Below are positions 36,322 to 44,699 of a stretch of DNA of 64,000 nucleotides, piece after piece. Position 1 is the first letter of the stretch, and each line of letters opens with the position of its first letter. Source of the stretch: Asticcacaulis benevestitus DSM 16100 = ATCC BAA-896 (lineage in GTDB: Bacteria; Pseudomonadota; Alphaproteobacteria; Caulobacterales; Caulobacteraceae); the NCBI RefSeq assembly GCF_000376105.1, contig NZ_AQWM01000004.1:109630-173629 (forward strand), read 5' to 3'. The position numbers and the translations under genes are program-made. Under the pieces are notes generated by a model. The model saw only the letters and a program-made list of their open reading frames with translations, was not told the origin of the DNA and searched no databases.

Positions 36322-37617
36322 ATGTCACAGGTTCAGGAAGCCGCCGCCAGTCCGTCCACACCCAGTCAGAAACCGACCAATATCCGCTGGGTTATCTGCG
36401 GTCTGTTGCTGGTCGCCATGGTCATCAACTACACCCACCGCCAGACCTTCGCGCTGTTGAAAAGCACGGTCGGGGCCGAACAGGGCTGGACCGAAGAGAC
36501 CTATGCCGACATCGTTTTCTGGTTCCAGTGCGCCTATGCCTTCGGCTATATCAGCTTCGGCGGTTTTATCGACAAGATCGGCACACGCGCCGGCTACACC
36601 ATCGCCTTTGGTATGTGGACCCTCGCCCACACCTTGACCGGCTTCGTCACCAATTCGACGCAGTTCATGCTGGCGCGCTTTGGCCTGGGCCTTGGTGAAT
36701 CCGGCGCCTTTCCGGCCAGCCTAAAAGGCATTGCCGAGTGGTTCCCGCAGAAAGAACGCGCTTTGGCTGTTGGTGTGTTCAACAGCGGCGCCGCCATCGG
36801 TGCCATTGTCGCCCCCCTGCTGATACCGCTCATCACCGCCGCCTGGGGCTGGCGCGCCGCCTTCTTCTCCACCGGCATCGTCAGCATGCTGTGGCTGATC
36901 GCCTGGCTCAGCATGTATCGCAAACCGCGCGACCATAAGGGCGTCAATGCCGCCGAACTGGCCCTGATCGAAAACGATCCGGCCGATCAGGTGGCCAAGG
37001 TCAAGTGGTTCAAGCTGTTATTCATCAAGGAAACCTGGATCTACGCCATCGCCAAGTTTCTCATCGATCCGGTATGGTGGCTCTATCTGTTCTGGCTGCC
37101 CGATTTCCTTGAGAAGAACTACAACCTCGATCTTAAGAGCTTCGGCCCGCCGCTCGTCGTCATTTACCTGCTGTCGGATGCCGGCAGCATCGCCGGCGGC
37201 TGGATGTCGTCGCAAATGCTCAAGATGGGCTTCTCGGCCAATGTCGCGCGCAAATCGACCCTGTTCCTGTTCGCCCTGTTCGTGCTGCCTATGCTGTTCG
37301 TCAGCGGCGTGAAGGACCTGTGGTTGGCCGTGCTGATCATCGGCCTGGCGGCGGCGGCTCACCAGGCGTTTTCCGCCAATGTCTATACCCTGCCGTCCGA
37401 CCTTCTGCCGCGTTCGGCCGTGGCCTCGGTCATCGGGATTGGCGGCATGGCCGGCGCCATCGGCGGCATGTTCATGTCGAAATTCGTCGGCTTCCTGCTG
37501 GAAACCACCCACTCCTACGCGGTGATTTTCGCCATCGCCGCTTTCACCTATCTGGTCGCCTTCGCCTATATCCACCTTATGTCGCCGAAGCTGAAACGCA
37601 ACGAAACCCTGACCTAG
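36322..37617 (+). CDS. MFS transporter (anion:cation symporter type, sugar-acid like)
   Basis: A 431-residue, 12-helix major facilitator. Motifs of the ACS/hexuronate transporter group: NYTHRQTFALL in helix 1, GGFIDKIGTRAGYTIAFGMW (the A-motif), ARFGLGLGESGAFPASLKGIAEWFPQKERALAVGVFNSGAAIGA, and a second-half motif near SDAGSIAGGWMSSQ. ATG 36322 has GCAGGAAG upstream. It probably imports the sugar or sugar acid used by the preceding enzymes, but has its own promoter and palindrome 179 bases after the GH39 gene. Confidence 0.88.
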   Translation: MSQVQEAAASPSTPSQKPTNIRWVICGLLLVAMVINYTHRQTFALLKSTVGAEQGWTEETYADIVFWFQCAYAFGYISFGGFIDKIGTRAGYTIAFGMWTLAHTLTGFVTNSTQFMLARFGLGLGESGAFPASLKGIAEWFPQKERALAVGVFNSGAAIGAIVAPLLIPLITAAWGWRAAFFSTGIVSMLWLIAWLSMYRKPRDHKGVNAAELALIENDPADQVAKVKWFKLLFIKETWIYAIAKFLIDPVWWLYLFWLPDFLEKNYNLDLKSFGPPLVVIYLLSDAGSIAGGWMSSQMLKMGFSANVARKSTLFLFALFVLPMLFVSGVKDLWLAVLIIGLAAAAHQAFSANVYTLPSDLLPRSAVASVIGIGGMAGAIGGMFMSKFVGFLLETTHSYAVIFAIAAFTYLVAFAYIHLMSPKLKRNETLT

Positions 37618-37753
37618 TGGCCGGGTTACATCACGGAAATATTATCGCCTTCGCCCCCACACATTACCGCAAGATACCCGCAAATTGATGTATTCCTTAA
37701 GGAATAGGGTGCAAACTCGCGCCTCAGGGCCATAGGCCCGTCGACAGGGGAGT

Positions 37754-38605
37754 ATGGCGGTGTCGATACGCACGCGTGTTCTGATTCTGGTGGGCTGCTT
37801 TGCCCTGATGGCCTTTGTGGTAACGGGGCTCGGCCTCCTAACCATCGGCGACTACAACCGCATGATGAAGCAGTATGATCACGCCTATGATCATGCGTGG
37901 CGCGGCGAGCGTTTCAATCATCTGATCAGCAATTCGGTTATGGAGACCCGCGGCATCTATATTGCCCGCAATCCACAGGAACTCACGGGTTTCGTCACCA
38001 GCCTGAACCGCAATCTCGACGAAATGCAGACTCTTCTGGCCCAGTGGAAAGCCGATGCGACACCCGCGGAAAAGCCACGCCTTGAGGCGATCTCTGGCCA
38101 GATGGCCGGCTTCATCTCCCTGCGCCGTCAAGTGGCCCACCTGGCCACCAAGGGGGATGTCGAAGGTGCACGCGGCCTGAGCGACGGCAACCGCGCCGAC
38201 CGCATCGCGTTTCAGGCGCAAGTCGATACCCTCGTTCAGGGTACACAGAAGGACCTCATCGTTGCGCAGAAAGAGGCGGACACATACAGCAAAAAGCGCG
38301 CGGGCGATTTCCTGCTGACAGCCCTGCTCGGTATCGCCGCCATCATGGCCCTGTCGCTGTGGATCGTGGCGCATTTCATCACCGATCCGCTCAAAAAGCT
38401 GGCGGCCGCCATTATCAAGACCTCGAAGGGCGAATATGACGATATGCCGGTGGCGGAGAGCGAGGGTGAAGACGAGGTGTCCTCGGTTTGGCGTGCCCTG
38501 GCCGTGCTGAAGGAACGCGCTATCGAGGCCGAGCAGTTAGCCGCCGCCAAGGCGCAGGCCGAGCACGAGAAAGAACTCAAGCTGCGCGAAATTCTGCTCG
38601 ATTAG
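37754..38605 (+). CDS. Chemoreceptor-like sensor with HAMP but no signalling domain
   Basis: A 283-residue membrane protein: N-terminal helix (VLILVGCFALMAFVVTGLGLL), a four-helix-bundle-like periplasmic segment of about 165 residues (GIYIARNPQELTGFVTSLNRNLDEMQ), a second helix (FLLTALLGIAAIMALSLWIVAHFI), a HAMP domain (TDPLKKLAAAIIKTSKGEYDDMPV), and a coiled-coil tail ending KELKLREILLD. The methyl-accepting output domain expected after HAMP is missing; the stop is followed by non-coding sequence. It could be a truncated receptor or a partner acting through its coiled coil. Confidence 0.75.
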   Translation: MAVSIRTRVLILVGCFALMAFVVTGLGLLTIGDYNRMMKQYDHAYDHAWRGERFNHLISNSVMETRGIYIARNPQELTGFVTSLNRNLDEMQTLLAQWKADATPAEKPRLEAISGQMAGFISLRRQVAHLATKGDVEGARGLSDGNRADRIAFQAQVDTLVQGTQKDLIVAQKEADTYSKKRAGDFLLTALLGIAAIMALSLWIVAHFITDPLKKLAAAIIKTSKGEYDDMPVAESEGEDEVSSVWRALAVLKERAIEAEQLAAAKAQAEHEKELKLREILLD

Positions 38606-38641
38606 GACACTTATCCAAAGCGTCCGCGCTTTGGCTTCAAT

Positions 38642-39040
38642 TTAGGGCTTGTCGACCACCATCTTGCCAACCGGCGCCAGAGCCAGTTGCGCCAGCTGGA
38701 TGTCCTTGAAGGCGAACGGGATGCCGATGATGGTCACCGCCTCGGCGATGGCGACCATGATATGCGCCAGAGCGATGTACCAGCCGGCGAAGACAAACCA
38801 GATGATATTGAGGACAACGCCCAGGCAGCCGCCGCCTATGGCCGCCTCGCCCGTATAGGCCTCACGATCGACAATCTGCTTGCCGAAGGGCCAGAAGACG
38901 AAGCCGGCGATGCGCCAGGCCGAAAAGGCCCAGGGCAGGCCGACCACAGTGCAGGCCAGAACCAGTCCGCCGAACAGCCACAGGCACCCGGCGATGAAGC
39001 CGCCGAAGATAAACCAAAGAATATTGAGCAGAAGCGTCAT
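38642..39040 (-). CDS. YccF domain-containing membrane protein
   Basis: A 132-residue inner-membrane protein with two copies of the YccF module: LLNILWFIFGGFIAGCLWL...VVGLPWAFSAWRIAGFVFWPFG and VLNIIWFVFAGWYIALAHIMVAIAEAVTIIGIPFAFKDIQLAQLALAPVG. Four hydrophobic segments; function of the family unknown. The ATG at 39040 is followed in sequence by the typical TLLLNILWF. It is convergent with the receptor gene. Confidence 0.88.
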   Translation of the reverse strand: MTLLLNILWFIFGGFIAGCLWLFGGLVLACTVVGLPWAFSAWRIAGFVFWPFGKQIVDREAYTGEAAIGGGCLGVVLNIIWFVFAGWYIALAHIMVAIAEAVTIIGIPFAFKDIQLAQLALAPVGKMVVDKP

Positions 39041-39429
39041 GGGAGGGCCTTATAAAGGGATGGCGGCCTAAAGTATGCGCGCTTTGCGTCGCGCGTCATG
39101 TTAAATTTCCGTCATGAGGAAGCGCGGCTTAGCCGCGCCGGTCCGCGCATCCTATTACCGAGAAGGCCTTAGCGGCACACCTGGATTTACCTATAGTGAT
39201 ATGGACATGGACATCACGAGAGAATATACTAACATCTTACATGAATTCGTTTACTATATACATATCAATGCTTGGAAATACATCTGGCATGGCCTTCGAG
39301 ATTGTAAAATAGTATACATATTTACTTGATATTGCGAATGATTAACTGCTAAAAATTGAACGGTGCGGTACAAATAATGTCTGTACGCAGACAATTGTAA
39401 TAGGCATTTCGACGTAAAGGAAGCGCGCA
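39041..39429. other. AT-rich intergenic strip
   Basis: This 389-base gap changes from GC-rich to markedly AT-rich after about 39180, unlike the surrounding chromosome. A frame of 71 codons (39114-39329) runs through it, but its start region is a poor match to real coding sequence and I do not call it. A perfect inverted repeat TGTCTG-TACG-CAGACA (39378-39393) lies 37 bases before the DUF4169 gene and may be an operator or part of its promoter. Confidence 0.5.
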
Positions 39430-39627
39430 ATGGCGGAGATGATCAATCTCAACAAGGCTAGAAAAGCCATGATAAAACAACGTGAAGCCAGCAAGGCTGC
39501 GGAAAATCGCATAATTTATGGAATTTCAACCAAGGTTAGAAATTTGGAAAAAACCAGGCAAAAAACTAAGGCTGATAAACTGGCTCAAAAGCGCCTGAAA
39601 CCTGACGACGATAATAAAATAAGTTGA
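39430..39627 (+). CDS. DUF4169 family protein
   Basis: A 65-residue basic protein starting MAEMINLNKARKAMIKQREA, the hallmark of DUF4169, followed by AAENRIIYGISTK and a charged helical tail. These proteins are widespread in alphaproteobacteria next to fumC and sspB; no function is established. Here it stands apart from both (48.3 kb and 62 kb in this window) in an AT-rich strip with atypical codons. ATG 39430 follows AAAGGAAG. The next coding gene may belong to the same transcript. Confidence 0.85.
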   Translation: MAEMINLNKARKAMIKQREASKAAENRIIYGISTKVRNLEKTRQKTKADKLAQKRLKPDDDNKIS

Positions 39628-39697
39628 CGATGAACAATAAAGATCACAAATTTGACTAACCACAAGATAACAAGGTTATATAGTACCAGAGGTCAAC

Positions 39698-39799
39698 ATG
39701 AACAACCCTACCTTCGCGGTGGATAGGGGCACACCTTACCCAAAGCACTTCGTGGCGGCGGGCCTTCATGACAGAGGAGGAAAACAATGCCTGGCTTAA
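39698..39799 (+). CDS. Possible 33-residue leader peptide before the RHH gene
   Basis: A short frame (ATG 39698, stop TAA 39797-39799) with AGAGG 8 bases upstream. It runs into the next gene, overlapping its start by 13 bases, so its translation would deliver ribosomes to that start. The peptide (MNNPTFAVDRGTPYPKHF...) has no recognised motif. Supported only by position and ribosome site. Confidence 0.3.
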   Translation: MNNPTFAVDRGTPYPKHFVAAGLHDRGGKQCLA

Positions 39800-40020
39800 A
39801 AAAACGCTCCGTCAACCTGGCGGGCCACGCCACATCCGTAGCGCTGGAACCGGAATTCTGGGTGGTTCTCGAAACCATGTCCAAGGATCGCCGAATCAGT
39901 CTGGCGGCACTGATCGCCGAACTCGATTCCAAGCGGGGGGAAAGCCTTCTGGCGTCTTTCTGCCGCTTATCAGCCCTCGCCTACGTGCAAAGCGCCGGCG
40001 CCAAACGCAAAAAAAACTGA
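39787..40020 (+). CDS. Ribbon-helix-helix domain protein
   Basis: A 77-residue small protein of the RHH_4 type found with DUF4169 genes in alphaproteobacteria: KKRSVNLAGHATSVALEPEFWVVLETMSKDRRISLAALIAELDSKRG. The strand SVNLAGHATSVAL and the two helices after it form the predicted DNA-binding fold. The ATG at 39787 is preceded by GAGGAGG. Likely a transcription regulator, target unknown. Confidence 0.82.
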   Translation: MPGLKKRSVNLAGHATSVALEPEFWVVLETMSKDRRISLAALIAELDSKRGESLLASFCRLSALAYVQSAGAKRKKN

Positions 40021-40157
40021 GCTTCCGTCCACTGTCTCCCCTTCGACACTGCGCATAGATAACGCGCCAGAGTTGAAACAGTGGTTTTTTTAAACCCTAA
40101 AACATAACGCTGTTACGCGGGTTTGGCATTGTGGTCCGAAGTCGCGCAACAAAAAAC

Positions 40158-40172
40158 GTTCACTTTTTGTGC
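40158..40172 (+). promoter_or_regulatory. Near-match to the alphaproteobacterial LexA box
   Basis: GTTC-N7-GTGC at 40158-40172 differs by one base from the GTTC-N7-GTTC site bound by alphaproteobacterial LexA. It lies 65 bases before the helicase gene, where SOS control would make sense. One mismatch in an eight-base pattern is weak support. Confidence 0.25.
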
Positions 40173-40236
40173 CGATTTCTGTGATCGGGGCTATTTGTCA
40201 CTTGGCGCGGCGGCCAACTGCGATTAACTGAGGGCC

Positions 40237-42540
40237 ATGACCACGTCCCCCTCCATAAGCCAGATGGCTGCCGTCAAGCCCGACCTCTTCACCGGGCTCA
40301 ACACCGAACAGGAAGCCGCCGTCCGCACGGTGCAGGGCCCCGTGCTCGTGCTGGCGGGCGCCGGCACCGGCAAGACCCGCGTGCTGACCACGCGCATCGC
40401 CCATATCCTCGGACAGGGGCTGGCGCGACCGTGGGAAATCCTGTGCGTCACCTTCACCAACAAGGCTGCCCGCGAAATGCGCGAGCGCACACAAAAGCTC
40501 GTCGGCGCCTCGGCGGAAGGCCTGCAAAACCTCGGCACCTTTCACTCGATCGCCGCGCAGATCCTACGCCGCCATGCCGATCTGGTAGGCCTGAAATCGA
40601 ACTTCACCATTCTGGACGACGACGATCAGGTGCGTCTGCTCAAGGGCATCTTCGAGCAGGAAGGTATCGACCAGAAGCGCTATACGCCTAAATCCTTTGC
40701 CTGGCAGATCGACCAGTGGAAGAACAAGGGCCTGACACCGGATAAGATTAAAGGTGGCGAGGGGGCTGAATTTGGCGGCAATAAAGGCATCAAGCTCTAT
40801 CAGGCCTATCAGGATCGTCTGCGCATTCTCAATGCCTGCGATTTCGGCGACCTGCTGCTGCACAATCTCGACATCCTGACCAAGCACCCGGACATCCTCG
40901 AAACCTATCACCGCAAGTTCAAATACATTCTGGTCGATGAGTACCAGGACACCAACGTCTCGCAGTATCTGTGGCTGCGCCTGCTGACCAATACAGATCG
41001 CAACCTGTGCTGCGTCGGTGACGACGACCAGTCGATCTATGGCTGGCGCGGCGCCGAGGTCGATAATATCCTCAAGTTCGAGCGCGACTATCCCGGCGCC
41101 AAAATCATTCGGCTGGAGCGCAATTACCGCTCGACCGAGCATATTCTGGGCGCCGCGGCCGGCCTGATCAAGGCCAATACCGCCCGCCTCGGCAAGACCC
41201 TCTTCACCGACGAAAAGGGCGGCGACAAGGTGCAGGTACAGGGGCTGTGGGATGGCGCCGCCGAAGCGCAGTTCGTGGCCGAAGACATGGAGCGGCTGCA
41301 TAAGGGCACGCGCGATAACGATCCGCGCAAGTGGTCCGACATGGCCATTCTGGTGCGCGCCTCCTTCCAGATGCGGGCGTTTGAAGAACGTTTCGTCATG
41401 CTGCAGATCCCCTACACGGTTGTCGGCGGCCCGCGCTTCTTCGAACGCGCCGAAATCCGCGACGCCATCGCCTACCTGCGCCTGATCCAGTCGCCCGATG
41501 ACGATCTGGCGTTTGAGCGCATCATCAATGTGCCCAAGCGCGGCATCGGTGACGCCACCGTGCAAAAACTGCTGCAACAGGCCCGCCTCGCTGGCGTCTC
41601 GGTCATGACCGCCGTGCGCGACCTGATCCAGACCGATGAACTGCCGGCGCGCGCCAAGACGCCGCTGGTCGGCTTCATGCGTGATTTCTCGCGCTGGCTC
41701 GATCTCAGCAAGGACGCGCAGGCCAGCGTCCTGCTCGATACCGTCCTGACGGATAGCGGCTATTTCGACATGCAGCGCGCCGACAAGACCTCCGGCCAGA
41801 CGCGGCTCGACAACCTCAAGGAACTGGGCAACTCTATGGCCGCCTTCGATGATCTGGCCGCCTTTCTCGAGCACGTTTCGCTGGTCATGGATCTGGAGCG
41901 CGACAATGGCGGCGACAGCGTACGCCTGATGACCCTGCACGCCGCCAAGGGGCTGGAATTCCCCGTCGTTTATCTGCCGGGCTGGGAGGAAGGTATCTTC
42001 CCGTCGCAGCGCTCGATGGACGAAGGCGGGCTGAAATCGCTGGAGGAGGAGCGCCGTCTCGCCTATGTCGGCATCACGCGCGCCCGTCAGGAAGCCAAGA
42101 TCAGCTTCGTGGCCAACCGTCAGGTCTATGGCCGTTGGACCAACCAGATTCCGTCGCGCTTCGTGGATGAACTGCCGATCGAGAACGTCGAGGCCACCTC
42201 GCAGACCGGCTATCAGTCGGCGGGCTGGCAATCGCAGCAGAGCCGCTGGGACCGCGCCGGCTATGAACCGAACTATACCAAAAAAGCCGAGGCGCCAGCC
42301 TATGGCGGCGATCTGGCCGGTGTCGATATGCGCCGGCTGGAGCCCAAGGCGCGCCCAACTCCGCACCGCCAACCGGCGCCCGCCAAGCCTTCGGCCAAGA
42401 ATTTCAAGCTCGGCGAGCGCGTCTTCCATATGAAGTTCGGCTATGGCCTGATCGTCGAGATCGAAGGTAACAAGCTGATCGTTAATTTTGAGACCAGCGG
42501 CGACAAGAAGGTTATCGACAGTTTCGTGGATCGGGCTTAA
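40237..42540 (+). CDS. uvrD: UvrD/PcrA-type ATP-dependent DNA helicase
   Basis: A 767-residue superfamily 1A helicase moving 3' to 5', used in repair and in clearing proteins from DNA. Motifs in order: Q motif LNTEQEAAV, Walker A GAGTGKT (41-47), Ia CVTFTNKAAREMRER, II VDEYQDTN, III GDDDQSIYGWRGA, IV LERNYRST, V VRLMTLHAAKGLEFPVVYLPGWEEGIFPS, VI EEERRLAYVGITRAR. The C-terminal end (GERVFHMKFGYGLIVEIEGNKLIVNFE) is the Tudor-like tail of PcrA/UvrD. PcrA-like by tail; I use uvrD as the general symbol. Confidence 0.93.
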   Translation: MTTSPSISQMAAVKPDLFTGLNTEQEAAVRTVQGPVLVLAGAGTGKTRVLTTRIAHILGQGLARPWEILCVTFTNKAAREMRERTQKLVGASAEGLQNLGTFHSIAAQILRRHADLVGLKSNFTILDDDDQVRLLKGIFEQEGIDQKRYTPKSFAWQIDQWKNKGLTPDKIKGGEGAEFGGNKGIKLYQAYQDRLRILNACDFGDLLLHNLDILTKHPDILETYHRKFKYILVDEYQDTNVSQYLWLRLLTNTDRNLCCVGDDDQSIYGWRGAEVDNILKFERDYPGAKIIRLERNYRSTEHILGAAAGLIKANTARLGKTLFTDEKGGDKVQVQGLWDGAAEAQFVAEDMERLHKGTRDNDPRKWSDMAILVRASFQMRAFEERFVMLQIPYTVVGGPRFFERAEIRDAIAYLRLIQSPDDDLAFERIINVPKRGIGDATVQKLLQQARLAGVSVMTAVRDLIQTDELPARAKTPLVGFMRDFSRWLDLSKDAQASVLLDTVLTDSGYFDMQRADKTSGQTRLDNLKELGNSMAAFDDLAAFLEHVSLVMDLERDNGGDSVRLMTLHAAKGLEFPVVYLPGWEEGIFPSQRSMDEGGLKSLEEERRLAYVGITRARQEAKISFVANRQVYGRWTNQIPSRFVDELPIENVEATSQTGYQSAGWQSQQSRWDRAGYEPNYTKKAEAPAYGGDLAGVDMRRLEPKARPTPHRQPAPAKPSAKNFKLGERVFHMKFGYGLIVEIEGNKLIVNFETSGDKKVIDSFVDRA

Positions 42541-42596
42541 GCATTAGGTTCGCACCTGCGAACAGCGGCTGGGGGGTCGCTTAGGAGAGCGCCTTC

Positions 42597-43850
42597 ATGC
42601 CCGATGCGTCTACCAGTCCGATGCCGCCACGGTTTATGCTTTTTGAATATTCCGAGCTTAACCCCGCCTTCCGCGACAACCCGCATACCCTGTTAGATCC
42701 GCAACGTTCCGCACGTCCGGTCGAGCACGACGGCATGTTGCCGGCGGTGCTGATCACATCCTATGCCGCCGGCCGCGAAATCCTGCGTGACGCCCATCTG
42801 TCGCGCAATTTCAACAATGCCGCTCCTAACAACCCCGTCATCGCCAATGTCCGCCGCCTCAATGAGGCGGTCGAGGCCGAATTCGGCCGCCACGATTCCA
42901 TCGTCACGCTCGATGGCGCCGACCATACCCGTGTGCGCACGATTATCGCCGAGGCCTTCCTGAAACGCGCCGCCGCCCTGCAGGCCACGGTGGCGCGCAT
43001 CATCGCAGAACGGCTTGACGCCCTGACGGGGCGCGACAGCTTCGATGTGGTAGCCGATTATGCGGCGCAAATCCCCATGCGGGTGCTGGGCGCGCTGATG
43101 GGCTGCCCCGATGCGACGCTGGACGATCTGAAACGCTGGACCGAGGCCGGGCAACTGGCCTTCGATCCGACCAAGTCCGCCGAGCAGGAGCACCTGGCGC
43201 TGGAAGGCCGGCGCGGCATCTTCGGTCATTTCCGCCAGCTTATGGCCGAGCGTCGCACAGAGCCGCGTGATGATTTCGTCAGCGACCTGCTGGCGGCGCA
43301 GGCGCGCGGCGCGCCGATCGACGACAACGAAATCCTGCACAACCTCTTCGCCGTGCTGGTGGCCGGGCACCTGACCACGGCCGACCTGATCGGCAATGGC
43401 GTCGCCTTGCTGCTCGATCACAAAGAGGCGCGCGACGCCATCCTGGCCGATCCGGGGCTTATCCAGCCGGCGGTCGAGGAAATCCTGCGTCATGAGCCGC
43501 CGATCTCCTTCACGGCGCGCTTTCCGAAGAGCGAGGGGGCGATCGCCAGATGCCCGTACCACGCCGGCGACGCCCTGGTGGTCAGCCTGATCGCCACCAA
43601 CCGCGACCCGGAAAAATTCGACGATCCGCACCGCTTCGACATCACGCGCCGTCCCAATCCGCACATGGCCTTTGGCGCCGGCGCCCATATCTGCCTCGGT
43701 GCGCCACTAGCCCGCATGGAAGGCCAGATGGCGCTGCTGAAACTATTCGAGCGCTTCCCGAACCTGCGGCGCGTCGAGGCTTCCGCGCCGGAATGGCGCG
43801 CCGTGCCGGGCGTGCGGGGGCTTGCGCGCCTGAACGTGGCGACAGGGTGA
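42597..43850 (+). CDS. Cytochrome P450
   Basis: A 417-residue soluble bacterial P450. The heme-binding loop is FGAGAHICLGAPLARME with C366 as axial ligand; the K-helix E-x-x-R reads EEILRHEPPISF; the meander is DPHRFDITRRPNPH. The I-helix is VLVAGHLTTADLIGNGV, where the usual acidic residue before T-T is replaced by leucine; this can affect oxygen activation. Starts at ATG 42597 with TTAGGAGAG. No ferredoxin or reductase gene is adjacent, so redox partners and substrate are unknown. Confidence 0.92.
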   Translation: MPDASTSPMPPRFMLFEYSELNPAFRDNPHTLLDPQRSARPVEHDGMLPAVLITSYAAGREILRDAHLSRNFNNAAPNNPVIANVRRLNEAVEAEFGRHDSIVTLDGADHTRVRTIIAEAFLKRAAALQATVARIIAERLDALTGRDSFDVVADYAAQIPMRVLGALMGCPDATLDDLKRWTEAGQLAFDPTKSAEQEHLALEGRRGIFGHFRQLMAERRTEPRDDFVSDLLAAQARGAPIDDNEILHNLFAVLVAGHLTTADLIGNGVALLLDHKEARDAILADPGLIQPAVEEILRHEPPISFTARFPKSEGAIARCPYHAGDALVVSLIATNRDPEKFDDPHRFDITRRPNPHMAFGAGAHICLGAPLARMEGQMALLKLFERFPNLRRVEASAPEWRAVPGVRGLARLNVATG

Positions 43851-43901
43851 TATTTTGGCGGCGCGCTTGATTTTTTACCGGTTCAGGCGGATATTGAGCC
43901 T

Positions 43902-44090
43902 ATGAATATGCCTCTGATCCAGAAATCGGCCGCCGCCAAGCGCCGTTCTACAAGCGGAACGCGCCGGCCTGAGGTGCTGGGCGTCACCAAGGACGGTGTA
44001 AAAATTCTGAAGCCTGTTCGCGCACCGACCAATTTCACGGTTGAAGAAGTGCGTGAGGCCGTGGCCAAAGCTTTGGGAAAAAGCGCCTGA
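43902..44090 (+). CDS. Small basic protein preceding the TIR-like gene
   Basis: A 62-residue protein of unknown family. The first half is basic and polar (IQKSAAAKRRSTSGTRRPEV), the middle has LGVTKDGVKILKPVRAPTNF, and the end is a predicted helix (TVEEVREAVAKALGKSA). It ends 3 bases before the next start, so the two genes are surely translated together. Size, charge and position resemble an antitoxin or cofactor of the next gene product, but nothing in the sequence proves that. The ATG at 43902 has a second ATG two codons later. Confidence 0.7.
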   Translation: MNMPLIQKSAAAKRRSTSGTRRPEVLGVTKDGVKILKPVRAPTNFTVEEVREAVAKALGKSA

Positions 44091-44093
44091 TCC

Positions 44094-44699
44094 ATGAATT
44101 CTGAGGACGTTTTTATAAACTGTCCGTTTTCGGATGATTATGATTCTTTCTTCAAGGCGATCCTGTTCACCGTTATTCGCAGCGGCTTTAATCCGCGGTG
44201 CGCGCGCGAGGAAGATGACGGCGGCGATGTCCGGTTCGACAAGATTTGCCGCATTATCGAAGATTGCAAATACGGTATCCACGACATATCCAAGACGGAC
44301 TCCGATGGTGATCCGCCGCTGCCGCGCTTCAACATGCCTCTGGAGCTGGGCCTGTTTCTCGGGGCGAGAAAATATGGCGATGCGGAGCAATCGCTTAAAA
44401 AGGCGATCATTTTTGACCGCGAAGCCTATCGCTATCAGAAATACATATCGGATATCTCCGGTCAGGATATCCACGCCCACAATAATGATGTCGATCCGTT
44501 GATTATTGAGGTGGCGGCATGGCTTCGGCGCGCCTCCAAACGCAAGACCGTTCCCGGCGGCACGGCCATTGCCGATGAGTATGCGGTCTTCATGAAAAAC
44601 CTGCCCGTCATGCTGGCGGCCCGACAGATGCAGCCCCAGGACCTGACCTATGATGACGACGTTACGTTTATAGCCGAATGGCTGGTGAGAAACGCATGA
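44094..44699 (+). CDS. TIR/nucleoside-deoxyribosyltransferase-like protein of unknown function
   Basis: A 201-residue cytosolic protein. The start (DVFINCPFSDDYDSFFKAILFTVIRSGF, residues 5-32) has the strand-P-F-x-x-helix-G-F layout of TIR and deoxyribosyltransferase folds; residues 51-66 (ICRIIEDCKYGIHDIS) and 77-90 (LPRFNMPLELGLFLG) complete it, with E84 as candidate catalytic acid. RYQKYISDISGQDIHAHNND (113-132) is a family signature I recognise from many unannotated proteins. NAD or nucleotide cleavage is possible but inferred. It overlaps the next gene by four bases (ATGA). Confidence 0.7.
   Translation: MNSEDVFINCPFSDDYDSFFKAILFTVIRSGFNPRCAREEDDGGDVRFDKICRIIEDCKYGIHDISKTDSDGDPPLPRFNMPLELGLFLGARKYGDAEQSLKKAIIFDREAYRYQKYISDISGQDIHAHNNDVDPLIIEVAAWLRRASKRKTVPGGTAIADEYAVFMKNLPVMLAARQMQPQDLTYDDDVTFIAEWLVRNA

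Noticed and set aside
39114-39329. A 71-codon frame in the AT-rich strip
   Set aside because: No ribosome site of note, no family resemblance and an abrupt change of composition midway through it.
40564-42429. A 621-codon frame on the minus strand
   Set aside because: Antisense to the UvrD-like helicase, which has all helicase motifs. The frame has no recognisable domain.
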